Shown here in pieces: positions 12,690-24,062 of a stretch of 64,000 nucleotides of DNA. The DNA comes from Petrolisthes cinctipes. Taxonomy: Eukaryota; Arthropoda; Malacostraca; Decapoda; Porcellanidae. A model generated the notes under the pieces. That model ran no database searches. It was not told the origin of the DNA and saw only the letters and a program-made list of their open reading frames with translations. The stretch is from positions 558,001 through 622,000 of the forward strand of contig JAWQEG010000283.1 of the NCBI GenBank assembly GCA_033782935.1, read 5' to 3'. Each line of letters starts with the position of its first letter. Within the stretch, counting starts at the first letter, position 1. Made by a program: the position numbers and the translations under genes.

Positions 12690-15645
12690 AAAACATGCTC
12701 AAAATCGATATTTTAGGTGCCTAAAAGTCGATATGAGTATGCATCTTCTGTACTCGTTTATTTCTCAAATTCATGATCAAAACACCCGAAAATTCGATAT
12801 TTTGGGGTCCCAGAAGCGATCTTTACATGCCTACTCAGTGCTAGAATATTTTCAAAATATAGGCTCAAAACATGCTAAAAATCGAAATTTTAGGTGCGTA
12901 ATAGCGATATCTCAAATTAAGGCCCAAAACACCCGAAAATTCGATATTTTGGGGTCAAAGAAGCAATCTGTACATGCCTACTCAGTGCTAGAATATTTTC
13001 AAAATATAGGCTAAAAACATGCTAAAAATCGATATTTTAGGTGCCAAAAAGTCGATATCTCAAATTAAGGCCCAAAACACCCGAAAATTCGATATTTTGG
13101 GGTCCCAGAAGCGATCTGTACATGCCTACTCAGTGCTAGAATATTTTCAAAATATATGCTCAAAACATGCTAAAAATCGATATTTTAGGTGCGTAAAGGC
13201 GATATCTCAAATTTAGGACCAAAACACCCGAAAATTCGATATTTTGGGGTCCCAGAAGCGATCTGTACATGCCTACTCCGTGTTAGAGTATTTTTCAAAA
13301 TACAGGCCCAAAACATGCTCATAATCGATGTTTTAGGTGCCCAAAAGTCGATATGTGCATGCATCTTCAGTACCCGTTTATATCTCAAATTCAGGTTCAA
13401 AACACCCGAAAATTCGAGATTTTGGGGTCCCAGAAGCGATCTGTACATGCCTACTCCGTGTTAGAGTATTTTCAAAATACAGGCCCAAAACATGCTGAAA
13501 ATCGATATTTTAGATGCCCAAAGTCAATATGTGCATGTATCTTCTGTACCCGTTTATATCTGAAATTCAGGCTCAAATCACCCAAAAATTCAATATTTTG
13601 GGGTCCCAGAAGCAATCTGTACATGCCTACTCAGTGCTGGAATATTATCAAAATATAGGCTCAAAACATGATCAAAATCGATATTTTAGGTGCCCAAAGG
13701 TCGATATGTGCATGCATCTTCTGTACTCGTTTATATCTCAAATTCCAGCTCAAAACACCCGAAAATTCGATATTTTGGGGTCCCAGAAGCGATCTGTACA
13801 TGCCTACTCAGTGCTAGAATATTATCAAAATATAGGCTAAAAACATGCTAAAAATCGATAGTTTAGGTGCCAAAAAGTCGATATCTCAAATTCAGTCCCA
13901 AAACACCCGAAACTTCGATATTTAGGGGTCCCAGAAGCGATCGATACATGCCTACTCCGTGTTAGAGTATTTTCAAAATACAGGCCAAAAACATACTGAA
14001 AATCGATCTTTTAGGTGCCCAAAAGTCGATATGTGCATGCATCTTCTGTACCCGTTTATATCTCAACTTCTGGCCCTAAACACCCGAAAATTCGATATTT
14101 TTGGGTCCCAGAAGCGATCTGTACATGCCTACTCCGTGTTAGAGTATTTTCAAAATTCAGGCCCAAAACATGCTCAAAATCGATATTTTAGGTGCCTAAA
14201 ACTCGATATGAGTATGCATCTTCTGTACTCGTTTATTTCTCAAATTCAGGATCAAAACACCCGAAAATTCGATATTTTGGGGTCCCAGAAGCGATCTGTA
14301 CATGCCTACTCAGTGCTAGAATATTTTCAAAATATAGGCTCAAAACATGCTAAAAATCGAAATTTTAGGTGCGTAATAGCGATATCTCAAATTAAGGCCC
14401 AAAACACCCGAAAATTCGATATTTTGGGGTCAAAGAAGCAATCTGTACATCCCTACTCAGTGCTAGAATATTTTCAAAATATAGGCTAAAAACATGCTAA
14501 AAATCGATATTTTAGGTGCCAAAAAGTCGATATCTCAAATTAAGGCCCAAAACACCCGAAAATTCGATATTTTGGGGTCCCAGAAGCGATCTGTACATGC
14601 CTACTCAGTGCTAGAATATTTTCAAAATATATGCTCAAAACATGCTAAAAATCGATATTTTAGGTGCGTAAAGGCGATATCTCAAATTTAGGACCAAAAC
14701 ACCCGAAAATTCGATATTTTGGGGTCCCAGAAGCGATCTGTACATGCCTACTCCGTGTTAGAGTATTTTTCAAAATACAGGCCCAAAACATGCTCATAAT
14801 CGATGTTTTAGGTGCCCAAAAGTCGATATGTGCATGCATCTTCAGTACCCGTTTATATCTCAAATTCAGGTTCAAAACACCCGAAAATTCGAGATTTTGG
14901 GGTCCCAGAAGCGATCTGTACATGCCTACTCCGTGTTAGAGTATTTTCAAAATACAGGCCCAAAACATGCTGAAAATCGATATTTTAGATGCCCAAAGTC
15001 AATATGTGCATGTATCTTCTGTACCCGTTTATATCTGAAATTCAGGCTCACAACACCCGAAAATTCAATATTTTGGGGTCCCAGAAGCAATCTGTACATG
15101 CCTACTCAGTGCTAGAATATTATCAAAATATAGGCTCAAAACATGATCAAAATCGATATTTTAGGTGCCCAAAGGTCGATATGTGCATGCATCTTCTGTA
15201 CTCGTTTATATCTCAAATTCCAGCTCAAAACACCCGAAAATTCGATATTTTGGGGTCCCAGAAGCGATCTGTACATGCCTACTCAGTGCTAGAATATTAT
15301 CAAAATATAGGCTAAAAACATGCTAAAAATCGATAGTTTAGGTGCCAAAAAGTCGATATCTCAAATTCAGTCCCAAAACACCCGAAACTTCGATATTTAG
15401 GGGTCCCAGAAGCGATCGATACATGCCTACTCCGTGTTAGAGTATTTTCAAAATACAGGCTAAAAACATACTGAAAATCGATCTTTTAGGTGCCCAAAAG
15501 TCGATATGTGCATGCATCTTCTGTACCCGTTTATATCTCAACTTCTGGCCCTAAACACCCGAAAATTCGATATTTTTGGGTCCCAGAAGCGATCTGTACA
15601 TGCCTACTCAGTGTTAGAGTATTTTCAAAATTCAGGCCCAAAACA
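12690..15645 (+). repeat. HOR of 1,475 bp (9-mer), two copies
   Basis: Monomer lengths from 12,802 are 147,148,147,178,176,177,148,177,177, summing to 1,475. The order repeats from 14,277. Copy-specific markers present in both are GGTGCGTAATAGCGATATC, GGGGTCAAAGAAGCAATC, the extra T in GTATTTTTCAAAATAC (the 178 bp unit), GCTCATAATCGATG and TCGAGATTTTGG. The block length is almost exactly two periods, so it looks like one tandem duplication. Few differences are visible, for example CATGCC versus CATCCC near 14,450. Confidence 0.9.
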
Positions 15646-15943
15646 TGCTGAAAATCGATATTTTTGGTGCCCAAAGTCAATATGCGTATGCATCTTCTAT
15701 ACTCGTTTATATCTCAAATTCAAGCTCAAAAAACCCAAAAAATTCGATATTTTGGGGTCCCAGAAGCGATCTGTACATGCCTACTCAGTGCTAGAATATT
15801 TTCAAATTATAGGCTAAAAACATGCTAAAAATCGATATTTTAGGTGCCAAAAAGTCGATATCTCAAATTAAGGCCAAAAACACCCGAAAATTCGATATTT
15901 AGGGGTCCCAGAAACGATCTGTACATGCCTACTCCGTGTTAGA

Positions 15944-15958
15944 GTATTTTCAAAATAC
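15944..15958. repeat. Intra-monomer dyad, G/C-closed form
   Basis: GTATTTT-C-AAAATAC is the same dyad with both outer bases changed together, so pairing is preserved. It is the form in units carrying CCGTGTTAGA upstream and CAGGCC downstream. A variant GTATTTACAAAATAC keeps 6 bp arms. Confidence 0.75.
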
Positions 15959-16068
15959 AGGCCAAAAACATACTAAAAATCGATCTTTTTGGTGCCCAAA
16001 AGTCGATATGTGCATGCATCTTCTGTATCCGTTTATATCTCAATTTCTGGCCCTAAACACCCGAAAAT

Positions 16069-16156
16069 TCGATATTTTTGGGTCCCAGAAGCGATCTGTA
16101 CATGCCTACTCAGTGCTAGAATGTTTTCAAAATATAGGCTCAAAACATGCTCAAAA
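16069..16156 (+). repeat. First half-unit of the monomer, 88 bp
   Basis: Runs TCGATATTTT, GGGGTCCC-like box, AAGCGATCTGTACATGCC, dyad TTTTCAAAATA, then GGCTCAAAACATGCTCAAAA. It aligns along its length with the second half-unit, most clearly at TCGATATTTT, the xGGxxCCCA box, the CGAT-TGT-CATGC string and the GGCTCAAAACA tail. It is kept intact in both long and short monomers, so the length variation of the family lies outside it. Confidence 0.85.
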
Positions 16157-16245
16157 TCGATATTTTAGGTGCCCAAAAGTCGATATGTGCATGCATCTTC
16201 TGTACTCGTTTATATCTCAAATTCAAGCTCAAAACACCCGAAAAT
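16157..16245 (+). repeat. Second half-unit of the monomer, 89 bp
   Basis: Runs TCGATATTTT, AGGTGCCCAAAAGTCGATAT, GTGCATGCATCTTCTGTACT, CGTTTATATCTCAAATTCA, GGCTCAAAACACCCGAAAAT. It is a diverged copy of the first half-unit with small gaps. It is the variable half: short monomers lack the middle of it and the 118 bp monomers lack most of it. Confidence 0.85.
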
Positions 16246-16393
16246 TCGATATTTTGGGGTCCCAGAAGCGATCTGTACATGCCTACTCAGTGCTAGAATA
16301 TTTTCAAAATATAGGCTAAAAACATGCTAAAAATCGATATTTTAGGTGCCAAAAAGTCGCTATCTCAAATTAAGGCCCAAAACACCCGAAAAT
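16246..16393 (+). repeat. Reference short monomer, 148 bp (GCCAAAAAG type)
   Basis: The first half-unit is complete (16,246-16,333) and the second is reduced to 60 bp (16,334-16,393). Compared with the long unit, the 29 bp between two ATAT copies (GTCGATAT ... TTATATCTC) are missing, giving GTCGATATCTCAAATT. Loss at a 4 bp direct repeat suggests slippage or microhomology-mediated deletion. Because 148 is not a multiple of three, this type interrupts the otherwise open reading frame of the array. The fusion creates a GATATC site that long monomers lack. Confidence 0.9.
16298..16312. repeat. Intra-monomer dyad, A/T-closed form
   Basis: ATATTTT-C-AAAATAT is a perfect inverted repeat with 7 bp arms and a 1 base centre, in the first half-unit. 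Equivalent dyads recur in nearly every monomer in the window. This is the form in units carrying CAGTGCTAGA upstream and TAGGCT downstream. It could be a binding site for a symmetric protein or simply a conserved part of the monomer; the sequence alone does not decide. Confidence 0.75.
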
Positions 16394-16750
16394 TCGATAT
16401 TTAGGGGTCCCAAAAGGGATCTGTACATGCCTACTCCGTGTTAGAGTATTTTCAAAATACAGGCCAAAAACATACTGAAAATCGATCTTTTAGGTGCCCA
16501 AAAGTCGATATGTGCATGCATCTTCTGTACCTGTTTATATCTCAAAATCTGACCCTAAACACCCGAAAAATTCGATATTTTGGGGTCCCAGAAGCAATCT
16601 GTACATGCCTATCCAGTTCTAGAATGTTTTCAAAATATAGGCTCAAAACATGCTAAAAGTCGATATTTTAGGTGCGTAAAGGCGATATCCCAAATTAAGG
16701 CCCAAAACACCCGAAAATTCGATATTTAGGGGTCAAAGAAGCAATCTGTA

Positions 16751-19700
16751 CATGCCTACTCAGTGCTAGAATATTTTCAAAATATAGGCTAAAAACATGC
16801 TAAAAAACGATATTTTAGGTGCCAAAAAATCGATATCTCAAATTAAGGCCCAAAACACCCTAAAATTCGATATTTTGGGGTCCCAGAAGCGATCTGTACA
16901 TGCCTACTCAGTGCTAGAATATTTTCAAAATATAGGCTCAAAACATGCTAAAAATCGATATTTTAGGTGCGTAAAGGCGATATCTCAAATTCAGGCCCAA
17001 AACACCCGAAAATTCGATATTTTGGGGTCCCAGAAGCGATCTGTACATGCCTACTCCGTGTTAGAGTATTTTCAAAATACAGGCCCAAAACATGCTCAAA
17101 ATCGATGTTTTAGGTGCCCAAAAGTCGATATGTGCATGCATCTTCAGTACCCGTTTATATCTCAAATTCAGGCTCGAAACACCCGAAAATTCGAGATTTT
17201 GGGGTCCCAGAAGCGATCTGTACATGCCTACTCCGTGTTAGAGTATTTTCAAAATACAGGCCCAAACCATGCTGAAAATCGATATTTTAGAAGCCCAAAG
17301 TCAATATGTGCATGTATCTTCTGTACCCGTTTATATCTGAAATTCAGGCTCAAAACACCCGAAAATTCTATATTTTGGGGTCCCAGAAGCAATCTGTACA
17401 TGCCTACTCAGTGCTAGAATATTATCAAAATATAGGCTCAAAACATGCTCAAAATCGATATTTTAGGTGCCCAAAAGTCGATATGTGCATGCATCTTCTG
17501 TACTCGTTTATATCTCAAATTCAAGCTCAAAACACCCGAAAATTCGATATTTTGGGGTCCCAGAAGCGATCTGTACATGCCTACTCAGTGCTAGAATATT
17601 TTCAAAATATAGGCTAAAAACATGCTAAAAATCGATATTTTAGGTGCCAAAAAATCGATATCTCAAATTCAGTCCCAAAACACCCGAAACTTCGATATTT
17701 AGGGTTCCCAGAAGCGATCGGTACATGCCTACTCCGCGTTAGAGTATTTTCAAAATACAGGCCCAAAACGTGATGAAAATCGATATTTTTGGTGCCCAAA
17801 GTCAATATGTGTATGCATCTTCTATACTCGTTTATATCTCAAATTCAGGCTCAAAACACCCGAAAATTCGATGTTTTGGGGTCCCAGAAGCGATCTGTAC
17901 ATGCCTACTCAGTGCTAGAATATTTTCAAAATATAGGCTCAAAACATGCTCAAAATCGATATTTTAGGTGACCAAAAGTCGATATGTGCATGCATCTTCT
18001 GTACTCGTTTATATCTCAAATTCTGGCTCAAAACACCCGAAAATTCGATATTTTGGTGTCCCAGAAGCGATCTGTACATGCCTACTGAGTGCTAGAATAT
18101 TTTGGAAATATAGGCTCAAAACATGCTAAAAATCGATATTTTAGGTGCGTAAAGGCGATATCTCAAATTCAGGCCCAAAACACCCGAAACTTCGATATTA
18201 TGGGGTCCCAGAAGCGATCTGTACATGCCTACTCTGTGTTAGAGTATTTTCAAAATACATGCCCAAAACATGCTGAAAATCGATATTTTAGATGCCCAAA
18301 GTCAATATGTGCATGTATCTTCTGTACCCGTTTATATCTCAAATTCAGGCTTAAAACACCCGATAATTCGATATTTTGGGGTCCCAGAAGCAATCTGTAC
18401 ATGCCTACTCAGTTCTAGAATGTTTTCAAAATATAGGTTCAAAACATGCTAAAAATCGATATTTTCGGTGCCCAAAAGTCGATATGTGCATGCATCTTCT
18501 GTACTCGTTTATATCTCAAATTCAGGCTCAAAACACCCGAAAATTCGATATTTTGGGGTCCCAGAAGCAATCTGTACATGCCTACTCAGTGCTAGAATAT
18601 TTTCAAAATATAGGCTCAAAACATGCTAAAACTCGATATTTTAGGTGCGTAAAGGCGATATCTCAAATTAAGGCCCAAAACACCCGAAAATTCGATATTT
18701 AGGGGTCCCAGAAGCAATCTGTGCATGCCTACTCAGTGCTAGAATATTTTTAAAATATAGGCTAAAAACATGCTAAAAATCGATATTTAAGGTGCCAAAA
18801 AGTCGATATCTCAAATTAAGGCCCAAAACACCCTAAAATTCGATATTTTGGGGTCCCAGAAGCGATCTGTACATGCCTACTCAGTGCTAGAATATTTTCA
18901 AAATATAGGCTCAAAACATGCTAAAAATCGATATTTTAGGTGCGAAAAGGCGATATCTCAAATTCAGGCCCAAAACACCCGAAAATTCGATATTTTGGGG
19001 TCCCAGAAGCGATCTGTACATGCCTACTCCGTGTTAGAGTATTTTCAAAATACAGGCCCAAAACATGCTCAAAATCGATGTTTTAGGTGCCCAAAAGTCG
19101 ATATGTGCATGCATCTTCAGTACCCGTTTACATCTCAAATTCAGGCTCGAAACACCCGAAAATTCGAGATTTTGGGGTCCCAGAAGCGATCTGTACATGC
19201 CTACTCCGTGTTAGAGTATTTTCAAAATACAGGCCCAAACCATGCTGAAAATCGATATTTTAGATGCCCAAAGTCAATATGTGCATGTATCTTCTGTACC
19301 CGTTTATATCTGAAATTCAGGCTCAAAACACCCGAAAATTCTATATTTTGGGGTCCCAGAAGCAATCTGTACATGCCTACTCAGTGCTAGAATATTATCA
19401 AAATATAGGCTCAAAACATGCTCAAAATCGATATTTTAGGTGCCCAAAAGTCGATATGTGCATGCATCTTCTGTACTCGTTTATATCTCAAATTCAAGCT
19501 CAAAACACCCGAAAATTCGATATTTTGGGGTCCCAGAAGCGATCTGTACATGCCTACTCAGTGCTAGAATATTTTCAAAATAAAGGCTAAAAACATGCTA
19601 AAAATCGATATTTTAGGTGCCAAAAAATCGATATCTCAAATTCAGTCCCAAAACACCCGAAACTTCGATATTTAGGGTTCCCAGAAGCGATCGGTACATG

Positions 19701-22700
19701 CCTACTCCGCGTTAGAGTATTTTCAAAATACAGGCCCAAAACGTGATGAAAATCGATATTTTTGGTGCCCAAAGTCAATATGTGTATGCATCTTCTATAC
19801 TCGTTTATATCTCAAATTCAGGCTCAAAACACCCGAAAATTCGATGTTTTGGGGTCCCAGAAGCGATCTGTACATGCCTACTCAGTGCTAGAATATTTTC
19901 AAAATATAGGCTCAAAACATGCTCAAAATCGATATTTTAGGTGACCAAAAGTCGATATGTGCATGCATCTTCTGTACTCGTTTATATCTCAAATTCTGGC
20001 TCAAAACACCCGAAAATTCGATATTTTGGTGTCCCAGAAGCGATCTGTACATGCCTACTGAGTGCTAGAATATTTTGGAAATATAGGCTCAAAACATGCT
20101 AAAAATCGATATTTTAGGTGCGTAAAGGCGATATCTCAAATTCAGGCCCAAAACACCCGAAACTTCGATATTATGGGGTCCCAGAAGCGATCTGTACATG
20201 CCTACTCTGTGTTAGAGTATTTTCAAAATACATGCCCAAAACATGCTGAAAATCGATATTTTAGATGCCCAAAGTCAATATGTGCATGTATCTTCTGTAC
20301 CCGTTTATATCTCAAATTCAGGCTTAAAACACCCGATAATTCGATATTTTGGGGTCCCAGAAGCAATCTGTACATGCCTACTCAGTTCTAGAATGTTTTC
20401 AAAATATAGGTTCAAAACATGCTAAAAATCGATATTTTCGGTGCCCAAAAGTCGATATGTGCATGCATCTTCTGTACTCGTTTATATCTCAAATTCAGGC
20501 TCAAAACACCCGAAAATTCGATATTTTGGGGTCCCAGAAGCAATCTGTACATGCCTACTCAGTGCTAGAATATTTTCAAAATATAGGCTCAAAACATGCT
20601 AAAACTCGATATTTTAGGTGCGTAAAGGCGATATCTCAAATTAAGGCCCAAAACACCCGAAAATTCGATATTTAGGGGTCCCAGAAGCAATCTGTGCATG
20701 CCTACTCAGTGCTAGAATATTTTTAAAATATAGGCTAAAAACATGCTAAAAATCGATATTTAAGGTGCCAAAAAGTCGATATCTCAAATTAAGGCCCAAA
20801 ACACCCTAAAATTCGATATTTTGGGGTCCCAGAAGCGATCTGTACATGCCTACTCAGTGCTAGAATATTTTCAAAATATAGGCTCAAAACATGCTAAAAA
20901 TCGATATTTTAGGTGCGAAAAGGCGATATCTCAAATTCAGGCCCAAAACACCCGAAAATTCGATATTTTGGGGTCCCAGAAGCGATCTGTACATGCCTAC
21001 TCCGTGTTAGAGTATTTTCAAAATACAGGCCCAAAACATGCTCAAAATCGATGTTTTAGGTGCCCAAAAGTCGATATGTGCATGCATCTTCAGTACCCGT
21101 TTACATCTCAAATTCAGGCTCGAAACACCCGAAAATTCGAGATTTTGGGGTCCCAGAAGCGATCTGTACATGCCTACTCCGTGTTAGAGTATTTTCAAAA
21201 TACAGGCCCAAACCATGCTGAAAATCGATATTTTAGATGCCCAAAGTCAATATGTGCATGTATCTTCTGTACCCGTTTATATCTGAAATTCAGGCTAAAA
21301 ACACCCGAAAATTCTATATTTTGGGGTCCCAGAAGCAATCTGTACATGCCTACTCAGTGCTAGAATATTATCAAAATATAGGCTCAAAACATGCTCAAAA
21401 TCGATATTTTAGGTGCCCAAAAGTCGATATGTGCATGCATCTTCTGTACTCGTTTATATCTCAAATTCAAGCTCAAAACACCCGAAAATTCGATATTTTG
21501 GGGTCCCAGAAGCGATCTGTACATGCCTACTCAGTGCTAGAATATTTTCAAAATATAGGCTAAAAACATGCTAAAAATCGATATTTTAGGTGCCAAAAAA
21601 TCGATATCTCAAATTCAGTCCCAAAACACCCGAAACTTCGATATTTAGGGTTCCCAGAAGCGATCGGTACATGCCTACTCCGCGTTAGAGTATTTTCAAA
21701 ATACAGGCCCAAAACGTGATGAAAATCGATATTTTTGGTGCCCAAAGTCAATATGTGTATGCATCTTCTATACTCGTTTATATCTCAAATTCAGGCTCAA
21801 AACACCCGAAAATTCGATATTTTGGGGTCCCAGAAGCGATCTGTACATGCCTACTCAGTGCTAGAATATTTTCAAAATATAGGCTCAAAACATGCTCAAA
21901 ATCGATATTTTAGGTGACCAAAAGTCGATATGTGCATGCATCTTCTGTACTCGTTTATATCTCAAATTCTGGCTCAAAACACCCGAAAATTCGATATTTT
22001 GGTGTCCCAGAAGCGATCTGTACATGCCTACTGAGTGCTAGAATATTTTGGAAATATAGGCTCAAAACATGCTAAAAATCGATATTTTAGGTGCGTAAAG
22101 GCGATATCTCAAATTCAGGCCCAAAACACCCGAAACTTCGATATTATGGGGTCCCAGAAGCGATCTGTACATGCCTACTCTGTGTTAGAGTATTTTCAAA
22201 ATACATGCCCAAAACATGCTGAAAATCGATATTTTAGATGCCCAAAGTCAATATGTGCATGTATCTTCTGTACCCGTTTATATCTCAAATTCAGGCTTAA
22301 AACACCCGATAATTCGATATTTTGGGGTCCCAGAAGCAATCTGTACATGCCTACTCAGTTCTAGAATGTTTACAAAATATAGGTTCAAAACATGCTAAAA
22401 ATCGATATTTTCGGTGCCCAAAAGTCGATATGTGCATGCATCTTCTGTACTCGTTTATATCTCAAATTCAGGCTCAAAACACCCGAAAATTCGATATTTT
22501 GGGGTCCCAGAAGCAATCTGTACATGCCTACTCAGTGCTAGAATATTTTCAAAATATAGGCTCAAAACATGCTAAAACTCGATATTTTAGGTGCGTAAAG
22601 GCGATATCTCAAATTAAGGCCCAAAACACCCGAAAAATCGATATTTAGGGGTCCCAGAAGCAATCTGTGCATGCCTACTCAGTGCTAGAATATTTTTAAA

Positions 22701-22770
22701 ATATAGGCTAAAAACATGCTAAAAATCGATATTTTAGGTGCCAAAAAGTCGATATCTCAAATTAAGGCCC
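16751..22770 (+). repeat. HOR of 1,973 bp (12-mer), three copies
   Basis: From 18,848 the monomer lengths are 147,177,176,177,148,176,177,147,176,177,147,148, summing to 1,973. The pattern starts near 16,860, restarts at 18,848 in the counted frame and again at 20,821, and runs out near 22,770. Shared private variants include AGGGTTCCCAGAAGCGATCG, ACTCCGCGTTAGAG, AAAACGTGATGAAAATCG, TATTTTGGAAATATAGG, AACACCCGATAATTCG and GATATTTTCGGTGCCC. I noted only isolated differences, such as AATAAAGG for AATATAGG near 19,580 and CGATGTTTT versus CGATATTTT near 21,820. This is the cleanest multi-copy HOR in the left half. Confidence 0.93.
20026..20172 (+). repeat. Reference short monomer, 147 bp (GCGTAAAGG type)
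   Basis: The second short subfamily, recognised by GGTGCGTAAAGGCGATATCT in place of GGTGCCAAAAAGTCGATATC. It lacks the same internal block as the 148 bp type and one further base. It usually carries TTCAGGCCCAAAACACC or TTAAGGCCCAAAACACC afterwards and is often followed by a unit starting TTATGGGG. The two short types occupy different, fixed slots in the higher-order repeats, so they are separate lineages and not random mutants of each other. Confidence 0.88.
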
Positions 22771-22793
22771 AAAATACCCGAAAATTCGATATT

Positions 22794-22911
22794 TAGGGGT
22801 TCCAGAAGCGATCTGTACATGCCTACTCCATGTTAGAGTATTTTCAAAATACAGGCCAAAAACCTACTGATATCTCAAATTCAGGCTCAAAACACCCGAA
22901 AATTCGATATT
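22794..22911 (+). repeat. Rare 118 bp monomer, first copy
   Basis: After a normal first half-unit the sequence jumps from AAAAACCTACTGA directly to TATCTCAAATTCAGG. Relative to a long monomer 59 bp are gone, and relative to a 148 bp monomer 30 bp. The internal ATCGAT junction between half-units is lost. The flanking units are of normal length. Confidence 0.9.
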
Positions 22912-24062
22912 TTGGGGTCCCAGAAGCGATCTGTACATGCCTACTCAGTGCTAGAATGTTTTCAAAATATAGGCTCAAAACATGCTCAAAATCGATATTT
23001 TAGGTGCCCAAAAGTCGATATGTGCATGCATCTTCTGTACCCGTTTATATCTCAAATTCAGGCTCAAAACACCCAAAAATTCAATATTTTGGGGTCCCAG
23101 AAGCAATCTGTACATGCCTACTCAGTGCTAGAATATTTTCAAAATATAGGCTAAAAACAGGCTAAAAATCGATCTTTTAGGTGCCAAAAAGTCGATATCT
23201 CAAATCCAGTCCAAAACACACGAAAATTCGATATTTAGGGGTCCCAGAAGCGATCTGTACATGCCTACTCAGTGTTAGAGTATTTTCAAAATACAGGCCA
23301 AAAACATACTGAAAATAGATCTTTTAGTTGCCCAAAAGTCGATATGTGCATGCATCTTCAGTACCCGTTTACATCTCAAATTCAGGCTCAAAACCCCCGA
23401 AAATTCGATATTTTGGGGTCCCAGAAGCGATCTGTACATGCCTACTCAGTGCTAGAATATTTTCAAAATATAGGCTAAAAACATGCTAAAAATCGATCTT
23501 TTAGGTGCCAAAAAGTCGATATCTCAAATCCAGTCCCAAAACACCCGAAAATTCGATATTTAGGGGTCCCAGAAGCGATCTGTACATGCCTACTCAGTGT
23601 TAGAGTATTTTCAAAATACAGGCCAAAAACATACTGAAAATCGATCTTTTAGGTGCCCAAAAGTCGATATGTGCATGCATCTTCTGTACCCGTTTATATC
23701 TCAAATTCTGGCCCTAAACACCCGAAAATTCGATATTTTGGGGTTCCAGAAGCGTTCTGTACATGCCTACTCAGTGCTAGAATGTTTTCAAAATAGAGGC
23801 TCAAAACATGCTCAAAATCGATATTTTAGGTGCCCAAAAGTCGATATGTGCATGCATCTTCTGTACTCGTTTATATCTCAAATTCAGGCTCAAAACACCC
23901 GAAAATTCAATATTTTGGGGTCACAGAAGCAATCTGTACATGCATACTCAGTGCTAGAATATTTTCAAAATATAGGCTAAAAACATGCTAAAAATCGATA
24001 TTTTAGGTTCCAAAAAGTCGATATCTCAAATTAAGGCCCAAAATACCCGAAAATTCGATATT

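Larger units (their letters stand above)
16069..16245 (+). repeat. Reference long monomer, 177 bp
   Basis: A representative full-length unit, taken from one TCGATATTTT to the equivalent point one unit later. It has two halves (16,069-16,156 and 16,157-16,245), each opening with TCGATATTTT and closing with an A-rich CAAAA block. The second half carries the segment GTGCATGCATCTTCTGTACT, which is absent from short monomers. Long monomers fall into at least three sequence groups. One is like this unit (GCCCAAAAGTCGATATG). One is 176 bp and has lost an A (GCCCAAAGTCAATATG). One has CATACTGAAAATCGATCTTT followed by TCTGGCCCTAAACACC. These groups appear in fixed order inside the higher-order repeats. 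Confidence 0.95.
15646..16750 (+). repeat. Irregular satellite between two HOR blocks
   Basis: About seven monomers of ordinary long and short types, including the reference units given above. They resemble units elsewhere, for example about 16,330-16,630 and 8,250-8,550, but form no tandem HOR here. Confidence 0.85.

Noticed and set aside
16190..16210. Promoter-like or protein-site reading of the 8 bp palindrome TGCATGCA and of TGTACA
   Set aside because: These palindromes are constant parts of the monomer. There is no evidence of transcription signals around them, so they are not listed as regulatory sites.
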